A stretch of DNA of 64,000 bases, taken from assembly GCF_019744875.1 (NCBI RefSeq), contig NZ_JAIETU010000004.1:62001-126000 (forward strand), in the 5' to 3' direction. The notes beneath the pieces were generated by a model. The model saw only the letters and a program-made list of their open reading frames with translations. It searched no databases and had not been told where the DNA came from. The translations under genes and the position numbers were made by a program. This document shows, in pieces, positions 46,721 to 54,990 of this stretch. How positions within the stretch are numbered: the first letter of the stretch is position 1; the number at the start of each line of letters is the position of its first letter. Source of the DNA: Hyphomicrobium sp. GTDB taxonomy: Bacteria; Pseudomonadota; Alphaproteobacteria; Rhizobiales; Hyphomicrobiaceae.

Positions 46721-48124
46721 TCAAACGCTGAGCAAGAGATGCTCGCGTTCCCACGGGCTGATGACGCGCATGAATTCCTCGAACTCGGAGCGCTTCAGCT
46801 CCAGGTAGACGTGCGAGAAACGCTTGCCGAGAATTTCGTGCAGGTCCGTGCTGTCCTCGAACTCCGTCAGCGCTTCGAGCAGGCCGCGCGGCAACTGGTG
46901 GTCGCTGCGGTAGGCGTTGCCTACGACGGCCTGACGCGGCTCGAGAGCCTTCTTGATGCCGAGATAACCGCAGGCGAGGCTGGCGGCGATGGCGATGTAG
47001 GGGTTGGCGTCGGAGCCCGCGAGGCGGTTCTCGACGCGCCGCGCCGCAGTCGGAGAGAACGGCACGCGCAGGCCCGCCGAGCGATTGTCGTTACCCCACT
47101 CGACGTTGATGGGTGCGGCGCCGCCGGGCACGAGGCGGCGATAGGAATTGACGTAGGGAGCGAGCAGGCACGTGGCCTGCGGCAGGTACTGCTGCTGGCC
47201 GGCCAGGAACTGGTAGAACAGCTTGGTCGGACCGCCGTTCTCGTCGGTGAAGACGTTGCGGCCGGTTTTCTTGTCGGTCAGGCTCTGATGGATATGCATG
47301 GCGCTGCCGGGCTCGTTGGCGAGCGGCTTGGCCATGAAGGTCGCGTAGCAGCCGTGCGTGAACGCGGCCTCGCGGATGGTGCGCTTGAACAGGAAGACCT
47401 GATCGGCAAGATCCACCGGGTTGCCGTGCATCAGATTGATTTCGAGCTGGGCGGCGCCGCCTTCCTGAATGATCGTATCGATCTTCAGATACTGGCGCTC
47501 GGCGTACTCGTAGATGTCGTCGACGATCTTGTCGTACTCGTCGACGGCGCCGAGGCTGTAGGCCTGACGGCCCGCGCCTGCGCGACCGGAGCGTCCCGTC
47601 GGCGGCTCGAGCGGATAGTCCGGATCGGGGTTGGTCTTGGTGAGATAGAATTCGAGCTCGGGCGCGACGACCGGCAGCCAGCCTTCGTCCTCATAGAGTT
47701 TGAGCACGCGCTTCAAAACCTGGCGCGGCGCGATCTCGACCGGATCGCCCGTCTGCCATGTCGCGTCGTGAATGACCTGCGCGGTCGGGCTCGACGCCCA
47801 AGGCGCTGGGCGAATGGTGTCGAGGTCCGGGACCATCATCAGGTCGCTCTCGGCGTAGAGCTGCTGGCCGTCCTCTTCGAAGCCGACGTAGTCGCCGGTG
47901 ATGGTCTGGTGGAAAATCGAGATTGGCAGATGCACGGCGTCCAGCTTGACGAACTTGCCGGCCGGCATGGTCTTGCCGCGCGCGACGCCCGCGATGTCGG
48001 GCACGGCGCAGTCGACTTCCTCGATGCGATGGTGGGTCAGCCAGGCGCGCAGGTGCTCGGGCTCGGTGCCGAACGAAAACTCATCGGGAGCGGGCGTGGA
48101 CGGAGATCCGTTGTCGCGGGACAT
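46721..48124 (-). CDS. Gamma-glutamylpolyamine synthetase, glutamine synthetase family (copy 2)
   Basis: A 467-residue GS-like ligase. The PuuA-type features are VAPELEFYLT, AAQLEINLMH, GSAMHIHQSL and RVENRLAGSDANPY, all with the metal and ATP residues intact. It differs from copy 1 by an N-terminal extension of about 25 residues, with ...PEHLRAWLTHHRI, and an insertion of about 10 residues after the LEFYL segment with a Gly/Arg-rich loop. It is the first gene of the minus-strand run, 233 bases from the next downstream gene, and has its own upstream region with the TAATGTGATCACAA motif at 48284. It is probably specific for putrescine or a related polyamine. Confidence 0.9.
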   Translation of the reverse strand: MSRDNGSPSTPAPDEFSFGTEPEHLRAWLTHHRIEEVDCAVPDIAGVARGKTMPAGKFVKLDAVHLPISIFHQTITGDYVGFEEDGQQLYAESDLMMVPDLDTIRPAPWASSPTAQVIHDATWQTGDPVEIAPRQVLKRVLKLYEDEGWLPVVAPELEFYLTKTNPDPDYPLEPPTGRSGRAGAGRQAYSLGAVDEYDKIVDDIYEYAERQYLKIDTIIQEGGAAQLEINLMHGNPVDLADQVFLFKRTIREAAFTHGCYATFMAKPLANEPGSAMHIHQSLTDKKTGRNVFTDENGGPTKLFYQFLAGQQQYLPQATCLLAPYVNSYRRLVPGGAAPINVEWGNDNRSAGLRVPFSPTAARRVENRLAGSDANPYIAIAASLACGYLGIKKALEPRQAVVGNAYRSDHQLPRGLLEALTEFEDSTDLHEILGKRFSHVYLELKRSEFEEFMRVISPWEREHLLLSV

Positions 48125-48283
48125 GCTACACCTTGGTTTTCATGCACGTCGGTTTGGTCATGCACGCAGTGGGCCTTGCGTGCGCTCATCGAGGGCGGAA
48201 CTCCGGCGCAGAAGACACACTTTCGCATGCCGGCCGATCGAGACGCCGCCGCTTGCAGGACGCACCTAAGCTCAATTCACCGC

Positions 48284-48297
48284 TAATGTGATCACAA
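48284..48297. promoter_or_regulatory. Candidate GntR operator upstream of the copy-2 synthetase gene
   Basis: TAATGTGATCACAA, with the perfect 10-bp palindrome TGTGATCACA in its centre, lies 160 bases before the synthetase start. The identical 14-mer is at 49248-49261 in the GntR-potF divergent region. GT...AC half-sites are usual for GntR-family operators. Confidence 0.65.
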
Positions 48298-48378
48298 GTG
48301 GACCGCAAACTCAAGCGGTCGCGGCTGGACATTTGGGCTGAGACGGCCCGGGGGCGCGCCCGCGCGGCGTTCAAGCCG

Positions 48379-49116
48379 TTAACTGGACCGTTTCAGAATG
48401 CCTTCGCCGATGAAGTTCATGCCCTGGCTGATGTCGGCGGCAATTGCGGCCTTGAGGGCCTTGCGGTCCTTTCGTTCGAGGGCGGCGATGGCGGCCTGGT
48501 GCTGGTCCTCCAGGGACGAGGTTCCCCAGCGGCCGTAGGCCATGCGCATGAACGGCCCGAACTGGAGCCAGATGCTTTCGACGAGAGCCAGCAGCGTGTC
48601 GGCGCGGGCGCGCTCGTAGATGGCGAAATGGAAGCGGTAGTTGGCCTGCATGTAACCTTCGACGTCGCCGATCGCCATGGCACGGTCGACGGCGCGGTCG
48701 TGGGTGGAGATGGCCTTGATCTCGGCAGGTCCGATGCGATCCATGGCGCGGGAGGCGAGTTCCGGCTCAAGTGTCTTGCGGGAAAAGATGATCTGCTCGA
48801 ACGCTTCCTCGGTCATGGGCGGGATCAGCACCCGGCGGTTGTCCATCATCTTCAGGGCGCGTTCGGCGATGAGGCGGCGGACCGCCTCGCGGATCGGCAT
48901 GGGGCTCACGCCCATGTCCTCGGCGAGTCCGCGCAGCGTCACCGCGCTGCCCGGCAGAAAGCCGCCGAAGAGAATGCGATTGCGCAGGCCGCGATAGACA
49001 CTTTCGTGGGTGGTGAGGGCAATGTCTCCGAGGCGCTGGGGCATCCGCTTCAGCGCCGCCGCGGAGCGACGAGGCGTGGTCGCTTTCCGGGTCTCTGTTC
49101 TCTCGCTGTGTGACAT
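48379..49116 (-). CDS. GntR family regulator with FCD domain
   Basis: A 245-residue regulator of the FadR subfamily: winged HTH (about 30-95, with LRGLAEDMGVSPMPIREAVRRL, the typical recognition helix region) and a helical FCD effector domain (about 105-240) with metal-type residues in NYRFHFAIYE and DQHQAAIAALE. It starts at ATG 49116 (an upstream in-frame extension of 22 residues is unlikely). It lies between the copy-2 synthetase gene and divergent potF. The identical TAATGTGATCACAA motif on both flanks suggests it controls the synthetase and the importer, and itself, in response to a polyamine or a derivative. This is an inference. Confidence 0.9.
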   Translation of the reverse strand: MSHSERTETRKATTPRRSAAALKRMPQRLGDIALTTHESVYRGLRNRILFGGFLPGSAVTLRGLAEDMGVSPMPIREAVRRLIAERALKMMDNRRVLIPPMTEEAFEQIIFSRKTLEPELASRAMDRIGPAEIKAISTHDRAVDRAMAIGDVEGYMQANYRFHFAIYERARADTLLALVESIWLQFGPFMRMAYGRWGTSSLEDQHQAAIAALERKDRKALKAAIAADISQGMNFIGEGILKRSS

Positions 49117-49247
49117 GGACTTCGTCGCCACCTCCAAGAGGTAGGGTTCAAATGCTGCAGCGCAGTAGAGCAGTCCGATCATTTTTTGAGCAGGTTCGTG
49201 GCGATAACGGTCACGATTGCTCCAAGGAAATACTTGTAGCGCGCGAT

Positions 49248-49261
49248 TAATGTGATCACAA
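49248..49261. promoter_or_regulatory. Candidate GntR operator in the regulator-potF divergent region
   Basis: Second exact copy of TAATGTGATCACAA, 84 bases before potF and 132 bases before the regulator start codon, therefore well placed to control both directions. Confidence 0.65.
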
Positions 49262-49344
49262 TGGGGAGGTCAGGCCGGCGGATGGTGACGGGGCCGCTGC
49301 AGCTTTATCCGTTCCGTCTTTATCGCTCCGATGGGAGGTCGTGA

Positions 49345-50448
49345 ATGTTCGATTTTGCAGGAATGCGCCGGTCGTTTGCCGGTGCTGCCGCTGCGGCAGC
49401 GCTGCTCGCCGGGGCGCCCGCGCTGGCCAAAGAGGTCCGCGTCTATAACTGGTCCGACTACATCGACGAGGAAGTTCTCAAGGACTTCGAGAAGGAAACC
49501 GGCATCAAGGTCGTCTACGACGTGTTCGACAGCAACGAGCTGCTCGAGACGAAACTGCTCGCTGGCGGCAGCGGCTATGACGTCGTGGTTCCCACGGGGC
49601 CCTTCCTGGCGCGTCAGATCTCGGCAAACGTGTTTCAGAAGCTCGACAAGTCGAAGCTTCCGAACCTGAAGAACACCTGGCCGCTCATCAACGAGCGGAC
49701 CGCCCTTTACGATCCCGGCAACGACTACTCCATCAACTACATGTGGGGCACGACGGGCATCGGCTACAACGAGGCCAAGATCAAGGAACGGATGGCGGAT
49801 GCGCCGGTCGATTCCTGGGACTTGATTTTCAAGCCCGAGATCGTGTCGAAGTTCAAGGATTGCGGCATCTTCCTGCTCGATGCGGCTGACGACATCCTGC
49901 CCGTCGCGCTGCTCTATCTGGGTCTCGATCCGAACAGCAAGGACCCGGGCGAGCTCCAGAAAGCCGGCGCGCTGCTCGAGAGCATTCGCCCCAACATCCA
50001 GAAGTTCCATTCGTCCGAGTTCATCAACGCGCTGGCCAACGGTGACATCTGCATCGCCGTCGGTTTCTCGGGAGACATCCTGCAGGCGCGCGATCGTGCC
50101 GATGAAGCCAAGAACGGCGTGACCGTGGGCTACAAGATCCCCAAGGAAGGCGCGCAAATGTGGTTCGACCAGATGGCGATCCCGACCGACGCAAAGAACG
50201 TCGAGGAGGCGCATGCCTTCCTCAACTACATGCTCGATCCGAAGGTCATCGCCAAGGCGTCGAACTACGTCAACTACGCCAACGGCAACCTCGCGTCCCA
50301 GGAGTTCATCAAAGAGGAGGTGAAGTCTGATACCTCCATCTTCCCGGATGATGCGACTCTCAAGCGCCTGTTCGTCAAGGAGCCCTACGACGCCAAGACG
50401 CAACGAGTGGTGACCCGGATCTGGACGAAAGTCGTCACCGGACAATAA
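49345..50448 (+). CDS. potF: Putrescine/polyamine ABC transporter, periplasmic binding protein
   Basis: A 367-residue PotF/PotD-type binding protein. The signal peptide (about 1-28, ending GAPALA) precedes the mature start KEVRVYNWSDYI, characteristic of the family. Other conserved parts are TGIKVVYDVFDSNE, YDVVVPTG, NYMWGTTGIGYNE and the C-terminal APAHAFLNYML-type segment (here EAHAFLNYMLDP). It delivers putrescine or spermidine to PotGHI encoded directly downstream. A strong hairpin terminator lies after it, which would let the binding protein be made in excess of the membrane components. Confidence 0.95.
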   Translation: MFDFAGMRRSFAGAAAAAALLAGAPALAKEVRVYNWSDYIDEEVLKDFEKETGIKVVYDVFDSNELLETKLLAGGSGYDVVVPTGPFLARQISANVFQKLDKSKLPNLKNTWPLINERTALYDPGNDYSINYMWGTTGIGYNEAKIKERMADAPVDSWDLIFKPEIVSKFKDCGIFLLDAADDILPVALLYLGLDPNSKDPGELQKAGALLESIRPNIQKFHSSEFINALANGDICIAVGFSGDILQARDRADEAKNGVTVGYKIPKEGAQMWFDQMAIPTDAKNVEEAHAFLNYMLDPKVIAKASNYVNYANGNLASQEFIKEEVKSDTSIFPDDATLKRLFVKEPYDAKTQRVVTRIWTKVVTGQ

Positions 50449-50454
50449 AATCAG

Positions 50455-50488
50455 AACCGCGCCCGGAACACTTCGGGCGCGGTTTTTT
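50455..50488 (+). terminator. Rho-independent terminator between potF and potG
   Basis: AACCGCGCCCG (50455-50465) pairs with CGGGCGCGGTT (50474-50484), an 11-bp stem with an eight-base loop, then T6. It lies seven bases after the potF stop and 64 bases before the potG start, so it probably works as a partial terminator. Confidence 0.88.
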
Positions 50489-50551
50489 CATACCTGCCGG
50501 GTGTTCCGGACAAGCTCTTTTCTTGCAGAAATTTGATCGAGGGTCTTCATC

Positions 50552-51742
50552 ATGAGTGAGGCTGCGCTGAGTTCTTCGCCGACGGGCGCTTCGCGGTCGC
50601 CGCTTCGCACGGCGGCGCCGCAATCCGGGTTCGCACCGTGGAAGGACCCTTCCAAGACGCCGATGGTTCGGTTCGAGAACGTGGTGAAGCGCTTCGGCGA
50701 TTTCGTCGCCGTCAAGGACTGTACGCTCGACATCTATGAGCGCGAGTTCTTCGCGCTGCTGGGCCCCTCCGGCTGCGGAAAGACGACGCTGCTGCGCATG
50801 CTCGCCGGGTTCGAGAAGCCGACGAGCGGGCGCATTCTCGTTGCCGGCCAGGACATCACCGAGCTCGCGCCCTACGACCGGCCCGTCAACATGATGTTCC
50901 AGTCGTACGCGCTCTTTCCGCACATGACCGTCGAGCAGAACATCGGTTTCGGCCTCAAGCAGGACGGAATGCCGAAGGACCAGATCGCGCAGCGCGTCGA
51001 AGAGACGATGGCGATGCTGGAGCTGAGCAAGTTCGGCAAGCGCAAACCGCACCAGCTTTCGGGCGGCCAGCAGCAGCGCGTGGCGCTGGCGCGCGCCATC
51101 GCGAAAAAGCCTCGCATCGTTCTGCTCGACGAGCCGCTCGGCGCGCTCGACAAGCGTCTGCGCCAGACGGCGCAGTTCGAGCTGATGGGCATTCAGGAGC
51201 GTACGGGCACGACCTTCATCATCGTCACGCACGATCAGGAAGAGGCGATGACGGTGTCGTCGCGCATCGCGGTAATGGATCACGGCGAGTTCGTGCAGAT
51301 CGCCACGCCCGGCGACATCTATGAGGCGCCCAACTCGCGTTACACCGCCAACTTCATCGGCGACGTGAACCTGTTCGAGGGCAAAGTCGTGAACGTGGCG
51401 GGCGGGTTCGCCGAAATCGACTGGGGTCCGGGGCTTGCCCGCTTCAAGGCTGTTGCGCCCGAAGGATGCGCGGGACAGCAGCAGGTCTGGCTGGCGCTGC
51501 GTCCGGAAAAGATCCACATCGATCTCGACAAGCCGACGGACGCGAGCAATGCGCTGCCGGGCAAGGTGGTGGATGTCGGCTATCTCGGGTCGATCTCGCA
51601 CTACCACGTCGAGCTTGCCAACGGGCAGCGCGTGAAGGCGCTGCGAACGAACTCGTCGCGCACCGTCGACCGGCCGATCAGCTGGGAGGACAAGGTCTGG
51701 CTGCAGTGGCCGGCCGAAACCGGAATCGTGCTCGCCAAGTAG
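50552..51742 (+). CDS. potG: Polyamine ABC transporter ATP-binding protein
   Basis: A 396-residue ATPase. After an N-terminal extension of about 35 residues come Walker [11 protein letters not shown]-loop in [10 protein letters not shown], signature LSGGQQQR, Walker [13 protein letters not shown] and the switch histidine in THDQEEAM. The C-terminal TOBE domain (about 285-390) includes [10 protein letters not shown]. It energises PotHI and belongs to the spermidine/putrescine (CUT-like) subgroup. Start ATG 50552. potH follows after 35 bases. Cytoplasmic, membrane-associated. Confidence 0.96.
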   Translation: MSEAALSSSPTGASRSPLRTAAPQSGFAPWKDPSKTPMVRFENVVKRFGDFVAVKDCTLDIYEREFFALLGPSGCGKTTLLRMLAGFEKPTSGRILVAGQDITELAPYDRPVNMMFQSYALFPHMTVEQNIGFGLKQDGMPKDQIAQRVEETMAMLELSKFGKRKPHQLSGGQQQRVALARAIAKKPRIVLLDEPLGALDKRLRQTAQFELMGIQERTGTTFIIVTHDQEEAMTVSSRIAVMDHGEFVQIATPGDIYEAPNSRYTANFIGDVNLFEGKVVNVAGGFAEIDWGPGLARFKAVAPEGCAGQQQVWLALRPEKIHIDLDKPTDASNALPGKVVDVGYLGSISHYHVELANGQRVKALRTNSSRTVDRPISWEDKVWLQWPAETGIVLAK

Positions 51743-51777
51743 TTCGCCGCTCGCCTCGTGTTGAAGGATTTGATCCC

Positions 51778-52659
51778 ATGCGCCGCTGGCTTCTCATCTC
51801 GGTGCCCTACCTGTGGCTCCTGGTTTTCTTTCTCATTCCGTTTTTCATCGTCTTCAAGATTTCGCTGTCGGATATCGCGACGGCCATTCCGCCGTATACT
51901 CCGGTGTTCGATTTCTCGATGGGCATCGGGGAGTTCATCTCGAAACTGGATTTCGAGAACTACAGGTTCATTTTCAACGACAGCCTGTATGTGAACTCGT
52001 ACTTCTCGGCGCTGAAGATCGCGGGCATCTCGACGGTTCTGACGCTGCTTGTCGCCTATCCGATCGCTTACGGCATGGCGCGGGCGCCCAAGGAATGGCA
52101 GCCCACGCTCGTGATGCTGGTGATCCTGCCGTTCTGGACCTCATTTCTCATTCGCGTCTATGCGTGGATCGGCATCCTGAAGAAGGAGGGCCTGCTCAAC
52201 CTGTTCCTGATGAACCTCGGCGTGATCAGCGAGCCGTTGACGATCATGAACACGCCGCTCGCGGTCTACATCGGCATCATCTACTCGTACCTGCCGTTCA
52301 TGATCCTGCCGCTCTATGCGAGCCTCGAAAAGATCAACCCGGCGCTGCTCGAAGCGGCAGCCGATCTCGGCTCGCCGCCGTGGAAGTCGTTCTGGCAGGT
52401 GACGTTCCCGCTGTCGCTTCCGGGCGTGCTGGCGGGCTGCTTCCTCGTCTTCATTCCGGCGACCGGCGAATTCGTCATTCCCGATCTGCTTGGCGGCTCG
52501 GATACGCTGATGATCGGCAAGACGCTGTGGGGTGAGTTCTTCGGCAATCGTGACTGGCCGGTGGCCTCTGCGGTGGCGGTAGTGCTGCTTCTCGTGCTGG
52601 TCATTCCGATTGTGATGTTCCAGAGCAACCAGGAAAAAGAGCGGGAGGCTGCGCGATGA
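51778..52659 (+). CDS. potH: Polyamine ABC transporter permease (PotH type)
   Basis: A 293-residue inner-membrane permease with about six helices. The first helix starts at residue 5 (WLLISVPYLWLLVFF). The EAA loop that contacts the ATPase is EAAADLGSPPWKSFWQ followed by VTFPLSLPGVL. The long periplasmic loop between helices 1 and 2 is typical of PotH/PotB. Start ATG 51778 gives the normal length. Its stop overlaps potI by four bases. Confidence 0.95.
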   Translation: MRRWLLISVPYLWLLVFFLIPFFIVFKISLSDIATAIPPYTPVFDFSMGIGEFISKLDFENYRFIFNDSLYVNSYFSALKIAGISTVLTLLVAYPIAYGMARAPKEWQPTLVMLVILPFWTSFLIRVYAWIGILKKEGLLNLFLMNLGVISEPLTIMNTPLAVYIGIIYSYLPFMILPLYASLEKINPALLEAAADLGSPPWKSFWQVTFPLSLPGVLAGCFLVFIPATGEFVIPDLLGGSDTLMIGKTLWGEFFGNRDWPVASAVAVVLLLVLVIPIVMFQSNQEKEREAAR

Positions 52660-53477
52660 GACGCTTTAGCTGGTTCAACGCGACGTCGATCGCGCTCGGA
52701 TTTGCGTTTCTCTACATCCCGATCCTGCTGCTGGTGATCTACAGCTTCAACGAGTCGAAGCTCGTGACGGTGTGGGGCGGCTGGTCGACCAAGTGGTACG
52801 CGTCGCTTTTGCAGAACGAGGGTCTCCTCAACGCTGCGTGGGTGACGCTCCGGGTGGCGATCCTGTCCTCCACGCTGGCCACCATTCTCGGCACGCTGGC
52901 GGCCATCGTGCTGGTGCGGGCGGGGCGCTTCCCCGGGCGCACGCTGTTCTCGGGACTCATCTTTGCGCCGCTCGTCATGCCCGAGGTGATCACGGGCCTC
53001 TCGATGCTGCTCCTGTTCGTGGCGCTCAACATGGACCGCGGTTTCTGGACCGTCGTCATCGCGCACGCCACGTTCTCGATGTGCTTTGCGGCGGTCGTGG
53101 TGCAGGCGCGTCTCTACGACTTCGACAAGTCGGTCGAAGAGGCGGCCATGGATCTCGGCGCGACGCAGATCCAGACGTTCCTGCAGGTGACGTTGCCGAT
53201 CATCGCGCCGTCGGTGATCTCGGCGTGGCTCTTGTCGTTCACGCTGTCGCTCGACGATCTCGTGATCGCGAGCTTTGCGACGGGCCCCGGTGCAACGACG
53301 CTGCCCATGAAGATCTACAGCCAGGTGCGTCTCGGCGTGACGCCTGAGATCAACGCGATCTCTACGATCATGATTGGACTTGTGACCATCGGCGTGCTCG
53401 TTGCGTCCTATTCGACGAAACGCGCGAGCCAACAGCAGGAGCGGGAGTTGAAGGCGGTTGACGCGGGCGCCAAGTAG
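52656..53477 (+). CDS. potI: Polyamine ABC transporter permease (PotI type)
   Basis: A 273-residue inner-membrane permease with about six helices (first at about 12-32, FAFLYIPILLLVIYSFNES, characteristic of PotI/PotC). The EAA loop is EAAMDLGATQIQTFLQ with VTLPIIAPSVI after it, and SLDDLVIASFATGPG is a family hallmark. It pairs with PotH as the channel. The gene overlaps potH by four bases and is followed after 149 bases by the oxidase gene on the same strand. Confidence 0.95.
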   Translation: MRRFSWFNATSIALGFAFLYIPILLLVIYSFNESKLVTVWGGWSTKWYASLLQNEGLLNAAWVTLRVAILSSTLATILGTLAAIVLVRAGRFPGRTLFSGLIFAPLVMPEVITGLSMLLLFVALNMDRGFWTVVIAHATFSMCFAAVVVQARLYDFDKSVEEAAMDLGATQIQTFLQVTLPIIAPSVISAWLLSFTLSLDDLVIASFATGPGATTLPMKIYSQVRLGVTPEINAISTIMIGLVTIGVLVASYSTKRASQQQERELKAVDAGAK

Positions 53478-53626
53478 GCGCCCGGTTCGGCCGGGTCTCT
53501 GCGCTCACGGCGCCTCTGCGCCAAGTGTGTCAGGGCCCGCAGCCATGCGAAACGGCCGCGACGCGATTGAATGCGCTCGCGGCCCGGATCGTTTGCAAAC
53601 ACGCCTCAACCGCCTATGTAAGGTCC

Positions 53627-54901
53627 ATGTCAGCCACCCATATCAATTCCTATTACGCTGCGACGGCCAACGATCCGACGCGCTACCCGAAGCTCGAAGG
53701 CACGATCAAGGCCGACGTTTGCGTCGTGGGGGGCGGCTTCTCCGGCGTGTCGACGGCGCTCAGCCTGGCCGAGCGCGGCTACGCGGTGGCTCTGGTCGAG
53801 GCGCGACGCATCGGCTGGGGGGCCTCGGGGCGCAACGGCGGGCAGATGATTGCCGGCATCAGCGGCGAGCATCGCATCGAGAGCCAGCTCGGCGCGGATG
53901 GGCGGCGGCTCTTGGCCGACATCCGCTATCTCGGCCACGACATCATCGAGCGTCGCGTCGAGACGCATCAGATCCGCTGCGATCTCAAGCATGGCTGGGG
54001 CGAGGTGGCGGCTCGGCCGCGGCACATGGATTTGCTGCGCGCTTACGTCGACGAGCGCCGGGCCGAAGGCGACGGCGACCCGCTGGAGCTGGTCGAGCCA
54101 GAGGCCATGGAGCGGGTGATCGGTTCGAACGCCTATCACGGCGCCTATGTCGACCGGCGCAGCGGGCATCTGCATCCCTTGAACCTCTGCCTGGGAGAGG
54201 CGCGCGCGGCGGCTGGGCTTGGCGTGCGCATCTTCGAGGAAAGCCCGGTCGTGTCTGTGACGGGGGGCGCGTCGCCCGTGGTCGTGACGGAAGAGGGCCG
54301 CGTGGAGGCATCGTCGGTCGTGCTCGCCGGATATCTCGATCCCTCGTTCCAGACCGGACGGCTCAACGGCCTGCTGTTTCCGACCGGCAGCTACATCGTC
54401 GCGTCTGAGCCGCTAGCTGAGGATATGGCGCGCGAGATCATTCCAGGCGACCTCGCGATTGCGGACAGCAACGTGGTGCTCGACTATTTCCGGCTGTCGG
54501 CCGATCGCCGTCTGCTGTTCGGCGGGCGCTGCAACTATTCGAACCGCGATCCGGCGGATATCCGCGAAACGCTGCGGCCGCGCATGGTCGAGGTGTTTCC
54601 GCAGCTCAAGGACGTCGCGCTCGATTTCGCGTGGGGCGGCAAGATCGACATCGTGCTGACGCGCGTGCCGGCGATCGGGCGGCGTGAGCCCAACGTCTAT
54701 TATATGCAGGGCTACTGCGGGCATGGCGTGAACGCGACGCATATCGCGGGCGAGATCGTAGCCGACGCCATTTCCGGCACGATGGAGCGGCTCGATCTGT
54801 TCGAGAAGATCCGCCACATCCGGCTGCCCGTGGGGCAGTTCCTCGGCAACCAGATGCTGGCGCTCGGGATGCTGTACTACCGGCTGCGCGACCTGCTCTA
54901 G
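53627..54901 (+). CDS. puuB: Gamma-glutamylputrescine oxidase (PuuB type)
   Basis: A 424-residue FAD-dependent amine oxidase of the DAO family. The FAD-binding motif is VVGGGFSGVSTAL (about 32-44), followed by ARRIGWGASGRNGGQ, the hallmark of the PuuB/OrdL group. The Tyr-Tyr-Met-Gln-Gly-Tyr-Cys-Gly-His-Gly segment (about 362-371) is also conserved. It would oxidise gamma-glutamylputrescine to gamma-glutamyl-aminobutyraldehyde, ammonia and peroxide. Start ATG 53627 is chosen; an upstream in-frame extension is not protein-like. It sits downstream of potFGHI, apart from the minus-strand puu genes, and ends at a terminator. Confidence 0.93.
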   Translation: MSATHINSYYAATANDPTRYPKLEGTIKADVCVVGGGFSGVSTALSLAERGYAVALVEARRIGWGASGRNGGQMIAGISGEHRIESQLGADGRRLLADIRYLGHDIIERRVETHQIRCDLKHGWGEVAARPRHMDLLRAYVDERRAEGDGDPLELVEPEAMERVIGSNAYHGAYVDRRSGHLHPLNLCLGEARAAAGLGVRIFEESPVVSVTGGASPVVVTEEGRVEASSVVLAGYLDPSFQTGRLNGLLFPTGSYIVASEPLAEDMAREIIPGDLAIADSNVVLDYFRLSADRRLLFGGRCNYSNRDPADIRETLRPRMVEVFPQLKDVALDFAWGGKIDIVLTRVPAIGRREPNVYYMQGYCGHGVNATHIAGEIVADAISGTMERLDLFEKIRHIRLPVGQFLGNQMLALGMLYYRLRDLL

Positions 54902-54932
54902 GGGCGCGTATCCCCGATCAGTCGGCGGCAAT

Positions 54933-54970
54933 AAAAACGGCGCGCAAGCCAATTGGTTTGCGCGCCGTTG
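54933..54970. terminator. Bidirectional terminator between puuB and the chemoreceptor gene
   Basis: AACGGCGCGCAA (54936-54947) pairs with TTGCGCGCCGTT (54958-54969), a 12-bp stem with AAAA before and a T-rich tail after. The two genes converge here, so it can stop transcription from both sides. Confidence 0.85.
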
Positions 54971-54990
54971 TTGTTTTGGAGGCGGTAGGC

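Noticed and set aside
46523-48286. Plus-strand frame of about 587 codons opposite the copy-2 synthetase gene
   Set aside because: Antisense to an intact glutamine-synthetase-like gene, with no domain.
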